Of a DNA stretch of 64,000 bases, positions 10,286-23,079 are shown in pieces (position 1 is the first letter of the stretch; each line of letters begins with the position of its first letter). The translations under genes were made by a program, and so were the position numbers. Origin of the DNA: Emydura subglobosa. Its lineage: Eukaryota > Chordata > Testudines > Chelidae. Where the stretch lies: NCBI GenBank assembly GCA_007922225.1, contig ML679969.1, forward strand, positions 21,697,628 to 21,761,627, read 5' to 3'. The notes below the pieces were generated by a model. The model worked only from the letters and a program-made list of their open reading frames with translations, had not been told where the DNA came from and did no database searches.

Positions 10286-12711
10286 CCGGCAGATTCCATT
10301 TCGTTATTCAGATGCGAGTTAGTAAGACGATCCTGTACTTTCACTAAATCCGTTCCAGAACTGCTGTGTTCAGCTGGGAGACTAGAGATAACAGGCTTTA
10401 GGAATTTGAATTCGCTAGTTCCCGAATCAGATGTTAAACAAACTTCATAACGATAATTTTGAGGCAGAGTTCCGTTACCCGTTACATCAATCAAATTATT
10501 TTGGAAGTTGCCATCACCATAAACATGACCAGAAGCAGACATGCATCTTCCTCCATAATTTCTCCGATATAGCTTGACTATTGAAAATATTATTACTGAA
10601 ATCAGAAAAAGAAACGAAATTAAACACAAAGAAATTAGTAAATAGGTAGTTAATGTGTTATCCTTTTCCTCTTCCTCAAATACATCAGAAAACTGCATAT
10701 AGGAGTCTGAAAAACCATCCACTAGAGCTATGTTCAGAGTTGCTGTGGAGGAAAGTGGAAATTCTCCGCTGTCTCTAACAACCACAATGAGTTTTTGCTT
10801 CATCGTATCTCGGTCTGTTATTAGCCTCGTGGTTCTTATTTCACCATTTTGGGAAGCCATAGTAAATAGACCTGGGTCTGTGGCCTTCAACAAGTGGTAG
10901 GAGAGCCAAGAATTCTGACCGGAATCCCCATCCACAGCCACCACCTTCGTCACAAGGTAACCCGCCTCCGCCGATCTGGGAACCAGGTCATTAGCGGGGG
11001 AGCTGCTGTTCTGCAGAGGGTATAAAATGAAGGGGGCGTTGTCATTTGCATCAGTTATAACAACCCTGACAATGACTTCAGAGCTCAGTGAAGGTGAACC
11101 GCCATCTGCTGCTCTCACTGTAGCCTGGAACTCTTTTATCTGTTCATAGTCCATGGATCGCAGAGCGTACACATTCCCATTTTCCGAGTTTATCGAGATA
11201 TAGGAGAGCAGCGGGAGGTCACCTACCTCCGCGGGCAATAGAGAGTATGTCACTTTGGCATTTTGCTCTGAGTCCGAATCAAAAGCGTTGACCTTCCCTA
11301 TCAATACGGCGGGGCCGTTGTTTTCCCGGACACACATAGTGTATGATGCCTGACTGAACTCCGGGGAATTGTCATTAATGTCAGATACTTTCACGGTGAT
11401 GGTCTTTTCAGTAGCGAGACTGGGAGATCCCAAATCCTGAGCACTGATGGTTATGTTATAGGCGGACACTTTCTCTCTGTCAAGTGCACGTTCAGTCACC
11501 AGAGAGTAGGAATTTTTGAAAGTTGTTTTTAGAGAAAACGGAAGATCATCTTCTATGGAGCAGACAGTTCTCCCGTTGTCCCCAGAGTCCCGGTCTCTGA
11601 CAATGAACAGCGCCACCACTGTCTCAGGCGAGGAGTCCTCAAGAATCGGACTGATGAGGGATGTGACTATCACTTCTGGGGCATTGTCGTTCACATCTAT
11701 AACGACAACAAGCACTTTGCAGTGCGCAGACAGACCCCCGCCATCTGTGGCCTGAATGTTGAACTCATAAGTCTCAATCATTTCAAAGTCAATTGCGCCT
11801 GTGAGTCGAATTTCTCCTGTCACTGGGTTTATACTAAAGGTTTTGCTATTTTCTTTGGATTTTTGGCTAAAAGAATAGGATATTTCCCCATAATTTCCTT
11901 CATCTAAATCAGTAGCCGAAACAGTGGCAACCAGATAACCTTTGGGGCTGTTTTCCAGAACTTGAACTTTGTAAATGGCCTGAGAGAACACAGGGAGATT
12001 GTCGTTGGCATCCAGAACAATGATGCGGATTTGCGCTGTGCCGGACCTCGGAGGAGAGCCGCCATCTACAGCCGTGAGCAAGAACCTCACCTCTGACTGA
12101 TTCTCTCTGTCCATTGCTTTATCCAGCACTAGCTCTGCGTATTTCCTGCCGTCATCGTCCTCACCGGTATGCACATGAAAATGGGCATTGGAGCTAATGC
12201 TGTAGCTCTGGAGGCTGTTGTTTCCCACATCTAAATCCTGAGCGCTTTCTAAGGGAAACCGGGATCCTGGGGGAGTCGTTTCTGGGATTTTAAAACATAG
12301 TTCACTTTCCAGGAACACTGGAGAATGATCATTTACATCATAAACCCTCACGTCAGTTCGGTAAGATTGCAAAGGATTTTCGAGGATTATTTCAAAGTGC
12401 ACATTGCAGGGCTCGGTTTGCCCGCACAGTTCCTCTCTGTCCACTTTCTCTTTAATAAACAAGTCGCCTGTGTTGCCATTTAGCTGGAAATACTGGCTAC
12501 CGTCTTCAGTCACAACGCGAGCTCTGCGCGCAGACAATCCCTTCAGATCGAGCCCTAGATCTTTGCCTACATTAGCCACAACGGTCCCCGTTTCCATTTC
12601 CTCGGGAACAGAATAGTGAACTGCTCGGGACCCGATGGCCCACACGCAAAGAAATACAACGAAAAACACGACTTGCCTTTTGAATGTTGTTCTCCTCTCG
12701 GTATCCGCCAT
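10282..12711 (-). CDS. PCDHB-like: Clustered protocadherin variable exon B (beta-like)
   Basis: Intact variable exon of 810 codons for a single-pass homophilic cell-adhesion protein. The ATG at 12711 opens MADTERRTTFKRQVVFFVVF, a leader aligned with exons A and D. EC1 has the CX5C loop CGQTEPC. The EC linkers include DVNDHSPVF, DANDNLPVF and DVNDNAPEV. The transmembrane helix lies at about 687-713 and the tail carries YEVCLTSDSGTSEFKFL. The donor is CAG|GTGAGA (phase 0) at 10282/10281, and without splicing translation would stop eight codons later. EC5 and most of EC6 (about 10780-11350) are almost identical in DNA to exon A, while EC1-EC4, the membrane region and the tail are clearly different. 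This mosaic is typical of gene conversion. One EC5-EC6 junction variant ('agtgaaggtgaacc') is instead shared with exon E. Confidence 0.95.
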
Positions 12712-12934
12712 TGTTTATTTAAAAACACCCCCACTGCGATCGTGAAATAAAATACTAGTCGAGTTTCATCCCAGGATTCTCATTTCTGGAAGATTCAATG
12801 TTTCCCTTCTAGAGTTTTAACTGGTCTGAATCCTTTTGTAGTATTCTCAGCAATTTCAGACAAAGCATCTGCGCTCCTGTGGCCGATAAATATTTCACTC
12901 CGCAGGGGTACATCATAGTCTGCAATTGTAAGCC

Positions 12935-12961
12935 CTTCTTAGCCAACAGCGCCACCAGGTG
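12935..12961 (-). promoter_or_regulatory. Pcdh promoter CSE (CGCT box), exon B
   Basis: The minus strand reads CCTGGTGGCGCTGTTGGCTA, 224-250 bp upstream of the exon B ATG, with the CGCT core intact. It is expected to act as the CTCF-bound promoter element. Confidence 0.8.
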
Positions 12962-13524
12962 TCTGAATTTTATGTTCGTTGCTTTTTTCCTGGTTTCTTT
13001 CTTTCTTTTTCTTTCTCTGTTTTTTAATGTATAAAAATGGCATGTTGTGTAGTGTCCTATTTGCTTGATTTGTTGATCGAGATTTATATAAAATCAAAAA
13101 ATAATGTGAACTGAGATTCTTCTCATAGCATATTAATATAGTGTGCAAGTACATATGAATACTGATTGAAAAATGAAAAGATTAAACTATCATATCTATG
13201 GTATTTTATTAATCTGTTATCCAAATTATTTCTGTTCTAAAAGTTCACGTTCCTTTTAGAATTGGAACGTCTATCAGAGATGAGGAGAAATGTGAAATAC
13301 TAAATTCCTAATATTATGCTTTAGCTGGTAATATACCTTAAAATAGCATTTCTTAAACTGAAGCAGAAGCTTCCTCAGACTACATTAATTTGAAAATGTA
13401 TAATGGCTCTTTTTATTTTATCCTTATTTCTTTTGGTTTTAATTTATTTATTTTGTGTGTGCTTTGTATTTACTTGTTTCACAACAGTTACTTCTTTCCA
13501 TAGCTAACCATAAAGCTGTATATA
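12962..13524. other. Intergenic DNA, nothing recognised
   Basis: AT-rich with T/C-rich low-complexity patches at 12985-13025. No gene or repeat identified. Confidence 0.45.
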
Positions 13525-14862
13525 ATTAAGAGAGTCACAGAATCCAAAGCTGAATGAAGCATTGTTCTCATCTAGTCTGATTTCCTGTATAACACAGGCT
13601 AGAGAACTTCTCCCATATAACTCCTAGAACATCTTTCAGAAAAACATCCAGTCTTGATCTTAAACTTGCAGGTGATGGAGAATCCACCACAACCCTCAAT
13701 AAATTGTTCCAATGGTGAATTATTCTCACTGTTAAAAATTTACACATTATTTCCATTCTCAACTTATCTAGCCTCTACTTGCAGCCACTGGATTCTGTTA
13801 TACCTTTCCCTGCTACATTGAAGAGCCCATTATCAAATATCTGTTCCCTTTGTAAGTACTTACAAACTATAATCTAATCATCTCTAATCTTCTATTTGGT
13901 GTTAGAATTAGTTCCTTGAGTCTGTCACTATATAGCAAGTTTTCTAATCTTTTAATCATTCTAATGGCTCTTCTCTGTACCCACTCCTGTTTATCAACAT
14001 CCTCTTGAATTCTGAACAGCAGAACTGGACACAGAATTCCAGTAGTCATCATCACACCAATACAGAAGTAAAATAACCTCGCTACTCTACTCAAGACTCC
14101 TGTTTATGCATCCAATAATCATATTAGCCATTTTGTCCACAGCATTGTGCTGGGTGCTCATCTTCACCAGATTATCCACCACCTCTAAATCTTTTTCAGA
14201 GTCACTGTTTCCCAGGATACAGTCCCCCATTCTGTAAATACAGCCTATGTTCTTTGTTTCTGTATACCTACCTTTATACTTAGCCCTATAAAAAAGGCAT
14301 ATTGTTTGCTTGTGTCCAACATACCACGTGATCCAGATCACTCTGTATCAGTGACCTGGCCTCCCCCAATTTTTGTGTCATCAGAAAACTTTAACATGAT
14401 GATTTTATGTTTTCTTTCAGGACATTGATAAAAATGTTAAATAGCATAGGGACAAGAACTGGTCCCTGTGGGGCTGAACTATAAACACACTTTTTATGAT
14501 GATTTCACATTTACAATTACATTTTGAGACCTACCAGTTAACCAGTTTTTAATCCATTTAATGTGTGCCATACTAATTTTATTGGTCCAGTTTTTTATCT
14601 AAATGTCATGTTGTACCAAATCGAAGGCCTTACAGAAATCTAAGTATATTATATACACTATTAACTTTATCAACCAATTTGTAATCTCATCAACAAAAGA
14701 TATCAAATTAGTTTGACAGGATTTATTGTCCATAAACTTATGCTGATTGGCATTAATTATATATCCTCCTTTATGTTTTTATTAATGAATAATATTTAGC
14801 CCATGCTCCATTATCTTGCCAGGGAGACATGCCAGACTGACACGTCTATAATTACCTGGGTG
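13525..14862 (-). mobile_element. CR1-family LINE, minus orientation, left part
   Basis: Minus-strand translation of 13900-14340 gives pieces of the CR1 ORF2 C-terminal region: 'EDVDKQEWVQRRAIRMIKRL' near 13950-14010 and 'KDLEVVDNLVKMS...ADKMANMIIGCINRS' near 14100-14190. Sequence such as 'catctagtctgatttcctgt' near 13570 and 'ccctgtggggctgaact' at 14463 is also of CR1 style. Frameshifts and stops are frequent and the copy is inactive. It is interrupted at about 14863 by another insertion and resumes near 15379. Confidence 0.75.
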
Positions 14863-15378
14863 TAAGGAACTGGGTTATAGGTGGTCTGGCCAAATTGTCA
14901 TAGCTGGGCTGGGGTCTGCACATCGGGGATAGTAGTCATTGAGCAGGAGTCAGAGGAATCCCAACAGCCAGGTTCAGTAAGGAAAGGTGGGGGGTCCGAG
15001 ACAAGATGAGTTTGGAGACCAGAAGTCAGAGGTAGTAGCAGGCAGGAAGCAGGAGGCAGGAATCCAGAATCAAAGTCAGGCTGGGAATGGATACTGGAGA
15101 TCTGGAGACAAGGCAAAGTCTGGAGTCACAGCAGGCCAAAGTTTGTGTGGTTGTCCAGACAACTTCCTGGGGCAATCTCTGAGGTTAAAAAGGGCACTTG
15201 GCCAAGGAGAGGGCTGCAGGGTACTGTCACTCTATTTCCCTTGGTTGTACTTCCTGTACTATCTACTCTCCAAAGTGCTCCCTGGGTGTGGCTCACTATC
15301 ACCCCTTGGTAGAAATGTGGGAATGTCAGCTGTCAAGCTCTGCAAACACAGGCTCTAGTCTTTGGACCCTTATACTAG
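14863..15378. mobile_element. Insertion of unknown type within the CR1 copy
   Basis: About 515 bp of purine-rich, more GC-rich sequence with many CAGG/AGGCAGG-like units (14930-15120) splits the CR1. The CR1 text reads 'attacctggg' just left of it and continues 'tcattccatttaccctttcaaaatattgg' just right of it. I could not define terminal repeats or a target-site duplication. Its family is unknown to me. Confidence 0.45.
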
Positions 15379-15560
15379 GTCATTCCATTTACCCTTTCAA
15401 AATATTGGCATAACATTTCTTCTTGTCTTCTAGAGCTTTTGCAATGTTCCAAGACTTTTTGAAAATCCAGATCCAGGGAGTTCCTCAGCCAGATCTTTTA
15501 AAGCTCTAGTTATAAGGACCAAACTTTAGTAGCTGCTGTTTATCATTGTCCTGAGATGTT
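15379..15560 (-). mobile_element. CR1-family LINE, right part
   Basis: Continuation of the element at 13525-14862 after the insertion. The phrase 'ttttgcaatgttccaagac' and the flanking text are in the same style. The right end is approximate. Confidence 0.5.
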
Positions 15561-16125
15561 AAGAGAAGGTTTGTATTTTAATAGGTTGACTACTGTTTGA
15601 TGTCCTCATCACAATCATGAAACTTTCTGGGAAGGCAAAGAGTATTCAGCATGTGCTATTACTTTTCTGTTTTTATCTGAATATAAGAAAGACTAATAAT
15701 ATTTGTCATGTGAATTCCCAAAAGGTATTGCCTTTTCTCCAGGAATTTTTCCTGAGATAACACTTGAAAGATGTTCATGATGAATTTCAATACATGTTTT
15801 CATCAGGAGTACAATTTTCCTTGAGCCAGTATAAAATGCTCCCATTACAATACATATGTTGCTGTCACCTATACATTCCATGTTTGAGCAGTGTACTCTT
15901 TGTCTTTTCATTCAGTACCCTACAAAGCCACAGAAGTTGTTTCATTAAGAGTAAAATCCTCTCATTAGGTTGATGGCTAAGGTCTTAGATATTATCTAAA
16001 ATGGCAAATTATTCTGATTGTACATAGAAATGAATCTTTTGCCTATGTTTCAATTTCTAGTCGGGATTAATTTCCACAGCCTTCACCCTACATTTCTTTA
16101 CCCCAATCGATTTCCAAAAGAAGGT
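15561..16125. other. Intergenic DNA, nothing recognised
   Basis: No gene, relic exon or clear repeat seen. Confidence 0.4.
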
Positions 16126-16905
16126 TGTAGCCAGCCATTTGTCTATTGATGTAGGCACATGCTAAGTAAGGTATAGGTATAAATCAAAGCACTAACACAA
16201 AAGCCTATAGGCCTCAAAATCTGTAAAACAATAGCTTACTCAAACTAATTGAATCCCAAGGCCTAAAACACTTTGCATAAGCAACTAACCAGGAGTGACC
16301 TTCTATCACAAGATGGAATGCTGTAATACACAAGTATGGCTAAACTGCTGACAAGTACCACAAAATACCAGTTTATGTTGCTATGGGGTATTTTAAAATA
16401 TGAATATCAGCAGATATTCCACCTCATGAATGCTATTGGTAACTATTTGTTAAGGTAAATTGTAGGCAGCCTGTTCGAGAAGGACACCCCAACTTTGTTT
16501 GGGTGAAGAAGTTTAAATAGGGATATTGGGGACTGAACACCCTCATGAATATGCATGGTAATCCCACATCAGGGACTGATATAAAGGGACTGACTAGGCC
16601 TTAGCCATTGAGAGCTTCCTGTCATGCCAGAGCTAGGATCACTTGGATTATCTGTCTCATAGGCTTTAGGTTGCTGCGAAGGATGCTGTGAGTATGCATT
16701 TAATGCTAGTCATTTTATTATCTCAGTCTACTTTTCTGGATTGTAGTGTTTGTAATTGTGCTAATAAAAATATGATGGTTTCAAAGGGTCTTTCCTAAGT
16801 GTGAGTGTCTCTCCTGCACATACCTGGGTCCTTCTCCTAGTACCAATTCTAATAAATCTGTGGTTGATCTAGGGACATCTGAACCCTGCCAGATCATGAT
16901 TCTAA
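16126..16905 (+). mobile_element. Candidate solo LTR, plus orientation
   Basis: Has LTR-like architecture: a TATA-like 'gatataaaggg' at about 16578, then 'aataaaaatatgatgg' at about 16763 and 'aataaatctg' at about 16850, ending near '...ccctgcca'. No internal retroviral coding sequence flanks it. I could not find a matching pair of target-site duplications, so both ends are approximate. Confidence 0.4.
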
Positions 16906-18520
16906 GAGTACCTAACCAATAGATCAGGCAACAAAGTGTACCCTCTTTAAACAAAAATTGGCTATTAGACCAAAATTACAGAATCTATTCTATGTTCTTT
17001 GCAAGTACAGAATTGGGAAATGTTATTGTCTAGAATTGCTTAGAAATTAAAAATTTAAGTGAAATGGAATAAGTCACAGCTACCAGCAATTTCTTACACA
17101 TATAAACTAAGCAAATGAAAAGGCATTTGCCCTATCTACAAAATTGCTTTAACAATTCTGAATATCAATTCTGGAACTGAACACTTCTTAGAAAATTGTT
17201 TTAAGGCCTCATAAAACTAAGTTGAAAGTGTGTGAAACACATACTTCTCCATCCACAGGTCTGATACATAACCACTCCAAACCAAACATATTCCTCCATA
17301 ACCAAACATATTCCTCACTCACACATTCAGAAATGAGTAAATATTTATCTCTCATAAAGAAACTTAAAAACATAAAATCAAACGACCTTCCATTGTCTCT
17401 TACAAATGATAAGGAGCCTCATGGAAACAGTTTTCTGTTGATTATTGTTGACTGCATAGTGTGTCTTAATACCACATATTTCCAAATTCCATGCAGAAGT
17501 AATACAGATTCCTGCTGCAATCTATTAAATTTGACTTGCACTTCAAAGAAGTAAAAGGATTACGAAAACCTTGATTTCTGTCTATCCCATGCAGCCTTTC
17601 CATAGTACCTTAACATGTGAGGTAATGTAGTATGAGAGGGGTATCATAAACAACAGCATGTCATATCTTTTCCACATTATCTATATGAATACAATATTTT
17701 AATCTAGTTGTAATAGTCTATTTTCTCAGTACCAATATAATTAACATTAAAAGTTAGGAGGTGTTTGAAATATTATATATTTTCTAAATCTCAAACAATA
17801 ATTTTCAAAATATGGAAGAAGAATATTTTGTCCCTCCTTAAATATTCAAACAGAATTGTATCATAACCATGTTAAGTAATGGAGGAAATCGATTTCCCTA
17901 CCTTAACAAACTCTGCAACTTTGTTTACAGAGAGTTACTAAATCCAAATATAACTGTCATTATTATTTTAAATTTCAGTGGTTCCAGTGATATCCATGGG
18001 AAACTTCCATTCATTTAAATTACTCTCCATAAATATAATCGTATCTGGATATGAAATGTTGTCACAATTTAAAATGGTTTCTTTTAAACAAACTCTAGTC
18101 TTGTAATTAGGCATCTTTCAATTATTGAATTTCAGATATAATAATAACTTTGTAATTCCATTTGAGCCTAAAATTGCAAATTGCCTTGATATAAAGATAT
18201 GTTATTATACCAACAGTAAAGTATTTTAATTGGACATAATATATTTTCTATATATTAAACAATGTAATGATTATTAGGCTAAGTTAATATTAATTAAAAA
18301 CTATAACACATACAATTCAAATTGATGTTATTTTGTCACCAGTCACATATTTTACATGAAACACGCAAAGCATTCAGAATATAAGGAAAAGAGTGAACTG
18401 CACATAATATTACATAATGTCAGTTTCATGCACTGTGCATATTCAAAACCTGGTGAAAACCAATTGAATTCGCTGTTAAAAATGGAATAGCAATATTTTA
18501 AATTCTAACAAAGATCCTAC
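16906..18520. other. Intergenic DNA and 3' flank of exon C
   Basis: Strongly AT-rich. No coding sequence, relic exon or repeat recognised. The left part may contain undetected old repeats. Confidence 0.45.
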
Positions 18521-18524
18521 CTGG
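18515..18524 (-). other. Splice donor of exon C
   Basis: The minus strand reads CCAG|GTAGGA, phase 0. This is slightly weaker than the GTAAGA donors of exons A and D. Confidence 0.7.
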
Positions 18525-20959
18525 TTCATTGACTTCATGCTTTTATGCAAACGGGAGTCAGGAAAATCCGAATCCTTGTCCGCCTTCAACTCAGAATTAA
18601 CATGCAGATCTGGGAGATTGGGGATAATAGGCTTCAAGAACTTGAACTCGCTATTACCAGAACTACTGGTTAAGCAAACTTCATAGGGATAACTTTGGGA
18701 CAAAGTACCGGTACCAGTTATATCCACCAAATTATTCTGGAAGTTGCCATCACCATATACATTGCCAGAAGCTGAAATATATGTGTCTCTATACATTCTT
18801 CTCTTGTATATCTTCATAATTATAAAAATTATTACTGAAACCAGGAAAATAAATGAAATTAAACACAAGGAAAGTACTAAGTACACAGTCAACGAGCCGT
18901 CCTGTTCATCTTCCGCTTCCTTAGATGAATCCACAAATTGCATATAAGGGTCTGAAAATCCATCCACTAGAAAAATATTTAGTGTTGCTGATGAGGAAAG
19001 TGGAGATGCTCCGTTGTCTCTCACAAGCACAATTAGTTTTTGTTTTATCGAATCTCGTTCTGCTATTAGTCTCGTGGTTCTTATTTCACCATTTTGGAAA
19101 TTCACAATGAACAGATCTGGGTCTGTGACCTTCAGAAGCTGATAAGAAAGCCAAGAATTCTGACCGGAATCCCTATCCACAGCCACCACTTTCGTCACCA
19201 AGTAACCCACCTCCGCCGATCTGGGAACCAGGTCATTAGCGGGCGAGGTGCTGTTCTGCAGAGGATATAAAATGAAGGGGGCGTTGTCATTTTCATCAAA
19301 TATAACAATTCGAACAATGACTTCAGAGGTCAGTGGAGGGGACCCGCCATCTGCAGCTCTCACTGCAACCTGGAACTCTTTTATGTCTTCATAATCCATG
19401 GATCGCAGAACGTACACATTCCCATTTTCCGAGTTTATGGAGAGAGAAGAAAATAAAGGAAAGTCACTTACTTCACTAGACGCTAGTGAGTATGTCAGTT
19501 TTGCATTCTGCTCTGAATCTATATCACTGGCATTTACCCTTCCTATCAGTACAGCTGGGTTGTTGTTTTCTTTGATATACATAACGTAGCATGTTTGATT
19601 GAATACGGGGGGGTTATCGTTTATATCGGATAATTCCACGGTTACAGTCTTCTGTGTAGTTAGACTGGGAGAACCGAAATCCACTGCAGTAACAGATAAA
19701 TCATAAGTTGATTTTTTCTCTCTGTCCAGTGGGCCTTCGATCACTAAAGCGTGGTAATTCTGGAACGTTGGTTTGAGGACAAAAGGAACATTATCTTGTT
19801 GGATGGTGCATACTGTTTTCCCGTTGTCCCCAGAGTCACGGTCTCTGACAATCAAAATGGCCACTACGGTCTCCAGCGAGGAGTCCTCGGGTATGGGGCT
19901 GATGAGGGATGTTACTTTAACTTCCGGGGCATTATCATTCACATCCACTACCTCGACAAGGACTTTAGAGTGGGAAAAACGCCCTCCGCCATCTGTGGCC
20001 TGAATATTTAACTGATATGTTTCAATCGCTTCAAAATCCAGTTCCCTTTGGAGTCGAATTTCCCCTGATTTGGGATTTATATTAAAGTATTTGCTATTTT
20101 CTTCGGATTTCTCACTAAAAGAATAGGATATTTCCCCATAATTTCCTTCATCTAAATCAGTAGCACAAACAGTGACAACCAGATAATCTTTGGGGCTGTT
20201 TTCCAGAACTCGAGCTTTGTAAATGGCCTGAGAGAACACAGGCAGATTGTCGTTGGCATCCAAGACTATAACATGGATTTGTGCTGTGCCGGACCTCGGA
20301 GGGGAGCCGCCATCTACAGCCGTGAGCAATAGAGTCACCTCCGGCTGACGCTCTCTGTCTAAAGCTTTATCCAGCACCAGTTCTGCGTATTTCCTGCCCT
20401 CACTGTGTTCATCGCTATACAAGTGAAAATAGGTATTAGAGCTAAGGCTGTAGTTCTGGATACCGTTATTTCCAACATCTAAATCCTGGGCGTTTTGCAG
20501 TGGAAACCGAGATCCAGGGGCAGATGTTTCCAAGATTTTTAAAAACTGTTCCTTTTTAAAAAACATCGGAGAATGATCATTTACATCATAAACGCTCATC
20601 TCAGCTCGATACATTTGCAACGGATTTTCCAATAATATTTCCAAATTTACTGTGCATGGGTCGATTTGCCCGCACAGCTCCTCTCGGTCCACTGTCTCTT
20701 TGATAAACAAATCCCCGGTCTCTCGGTTGATTTCAAAATATTGTTTGTTCCTTTCAGAAAGAACCCGGGCCTCCCGAACAGAGAGTTTTCCTATTTTCAG
20801 CCCTAGGTCCTTTGCAACATTAGCGACCACAGACCCAATTTCCATTTCCTCAAACACAGAATACCGAATCGTTTCCGAGTCTGCTTCCCACACACACAGA
20901 TAAAGAACTAGACACAGGACTTGCCTTTTCAATGCCAGTTTCTCCCGAGTAGCCCGCAT
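18521..20959 (-). CDS. PCDHB-like: Clustered protocadherin variable exon C (beta-like)
   Basis: Intact variable exon of 813 codons. The ATG at 20959 opens MRATREKLALKRQVLCLVLY, a typical beta-group leader. EC1 carries CGQIDPC (CX5C). Linkers include [27 protein letters not shown] and DINDNPPVF. The transmembrane helix lies at ~690-716 and the tail has [17 protein letters not shown]. It ends at CAG|GTAGGA, phase 0, after ...SMNQ. It is more diverged than A, B and D: EC5-EC6 carries its own substitutions (for example SLASSEVSDFPLFSSLS), so it largely escaped the A/B/D conversion. EC2-EC3 shows a local close match to exon B (NLPVFSQAIYK...NYGEISYSFS), which suggests older exchange. Function as a membrane recognition protein is inferred from the family. 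Confidence 0.95.
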
Positions 20960-21173
20960 TTTTCGTCAGTTTCAGTTAATGCTGTACTCTACGAACTATG
21001 GTCATGCATCCGTCAGCGGTAGCTGGGCTTCTTTTGCTGAAATGGTCTTTGCCTCTTCCCGAATGCTGTGATCGCCTCTCGCTCACCGCACTGATAATGT
21101 CAGTTCTCCTGCTTGTCTGAGTCTAGCGGAGCAAGGGAGTCCCCATCCAGTGCCGCTGTTTTATTTCTGCGCC

Positions 21174-21200
21174 TTCTTGAGCAGCAGCGCCACCAGGCGT
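21174..21200 (-). promoter_or_regulatory. Pcdh promoter CSE (CGCT box), exon C
   Basis: The minus strand reads CCTGGTGGCGCTGCTGCTCA, 215-241 bp upstream of the exon C ATG, core intact. The surrounding 21000-21200 is richer in GC and CpG than the intergenic DNA. Confidence 0.8.
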
Positions 21201-21544
21201 CTGAATCGAAAGTCACACGAGTTTTGAAAAGAGTTTATCATTTTTTCTACATACGCTATGTTCCATCAAAAACATAAATTTAAAGGAGATATATATTTTG
21301 AAGACTGCCCGAATGAAGGAAATCCTAAAATACATGTAAAATATTATACTCGTTCATATATTAGTGAAAGTCGGCATGAAATAAGGAGACTAGTAATTTC
21401 AACCCACTTGAGTGTTTGTGTTCAATTACATTTTAGCCTAAACCACCAGTTACGTTCACCATTCTCTTCTGTACGTTCATATTTTGCAGATAATTATGAA
21501 TATTATTACATACTATATTACATATTACATATTATAAACTTTAA

Positions 21545-21640
21545 TTATAGAATCATAGAATCATAGAATTGGAGGTCATCTAGTCCAACCCCCTGCTCAA
21601 AGCAGGACTAACCAGGACCAGCCTCAGCTAAATTATGTTT
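21545..21640 (-). mobile_element. CR1 LINE 3' end, minus orientation
   Basis: Contains 'agaatcatagaattgg' and 'catctagtccaaccccctg', then 'ctcaaagcaggactaaccagg', the typical reverse-complement 3' end of sauropsid CR1. The copy is short and 5' truncated. Confidence 0.75.
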
Positions 21641-21994
21641 CACTAGGACTAGTTTCTGGGGTTTAGAATTATTTCAGTATTGTAAAAAGCAGAAAAATAT
21701 TATTTTTAGTAGTAATAGTAGTATCCCTCAGTATTACATTATGGGGATTAAAAAAACAAATAGCTTTCACAACATACATGAGTTTTAAGCACAAAAAGAT
21801 GAATTCTACTGTCTAAAATGTATCCCTAAAAGTCTCCAATAAATCCTGACCATGAACCAGCTCCATAGGTTTGGGTAGTCAGGAGTTTGTTAAACTTGCC
21901 ACAGAATTCCCGCATTTTAGGTGTTCTCCTTTGAATTTCCTTACAATTCTTGAAGTGCCTAAGAGAGCTGTCTTCTGCAGGTTACTGATTGTAA
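21641..21994. other. Intergenic DNA, nothing recognised
   Basis: AT-rich, no gene or clear repeat seen. Confidence 0.4.
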
Positions 21995-22975
21995 TTGTGA
22001 CTCTGACAAACCAGGTGCCAGCTCATGCCAGGGTCTCCAGCTTTCAAGAGACCACTGACAAATACATAGCTGGAATCAGTCTGGCTCACCTATGTGCTAC
22101 CGTTGTTAAACGGGTATTAGAATTATAAGAATATGTTTACGGTTTAGATTTTATTGAATGCTGGTGAGTTGCTGCATTCATGAATCTCACTTATAACGTC
22201 TGTATCCCCTATTGTAAGGTAATATTTGAGCAATTGTATTTGTGATCCTCTGTGACTGTAAATCAATAGCCAGGAGAGAGATATCACTGTGAAAGGCTGA
22301 TCTTCAACAGAAGGTGCTATGTTCTTCCCATAAGGAAAGGTTCATGCATACCATAGAGGGACTATTGTGGACATTGCATCTGGAATTTCCCTACAAACCA
22401 TTAACAAGATGACAAAAGACTTGTCTTCTTCTCCTTTCCTGCCCATGAGGATGAGTCATGCAAGTGGATTCTCCCCATTAGCTCAGTTTGTCGCTCAAAG
22501 CACACGGCAGCAGGGTGATAAAAACCCCAAACAAAAGAAACCTGGTATCTCTATGCCGCTTGGACTGGGGGAGCGGGGGGAAGTGTTTCTAGGCATAAGT
22601 GAGAGATCCCCACTTGCTTATCCAGGTTTAGTCATGAAGGACATAGAGATTGCTGATCATAGAACCTTTATACACCTTTTGAAATGTAAGATTGTAACTC
22701 ATTTATGTATCTAGGTTTACCTGCTTTACCCTTGTAAATAACCGGCATTTTCTTCTCTTTAGTAAATATTTATAGAGTTTATTACAGGATTGGCTACAAG
22801 CATGGTCTTAGGTGTGAGATATAAGTTGCAATTAACCTAGGGATCTGGGAGTAACCTGAATAGTGCTATGATTCTTGGTGTGCTCACCTAAGTGGCAAGA
22901 CAGACTGTAGTACCCAAGGGGACTATCTTGACTCCATATTAAAGTTGTTATAATGTCTGAGGAGTTTACCCTTGA
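21995..22975 (+). repeat. Interspersed repeat family 'A', copy 2 (longest)
   Basis: Starts near 'ccaggtgccagctcatgcc'. It shares 'ggtattagaattataagaa' (about 22112) with the reverse complement of 57520-57550. It shares 'tttctaggcataag...agagatcccc' (22587-22611) with the reverse complement of 56380-56430. Its right part ('ggcaagacagactgtagtacccaaggggact') matches the reverse complement of 25255-25300. The composition suggests a retroelement-derived sequence of LTR type. No intact protein is encoded. Confidence 0.65.
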
Positions 22976-23079
22976 TAATTGGTTGGAGAAATCTAATTAT
23001 AGAATTCACAACCAATTTGAGCTTGTGCCCTGCTTCTTAAGAGTCTACCCTGAAGTTTTTACTCACACTCTTGTGTCAC

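Noticed and set aside
14987..15413. Open frames at 15.0-15.4 kb as a gene
   Set aside because: They lie in a purine-rich insertion inside a CR1 copy and have low-complexity composition.
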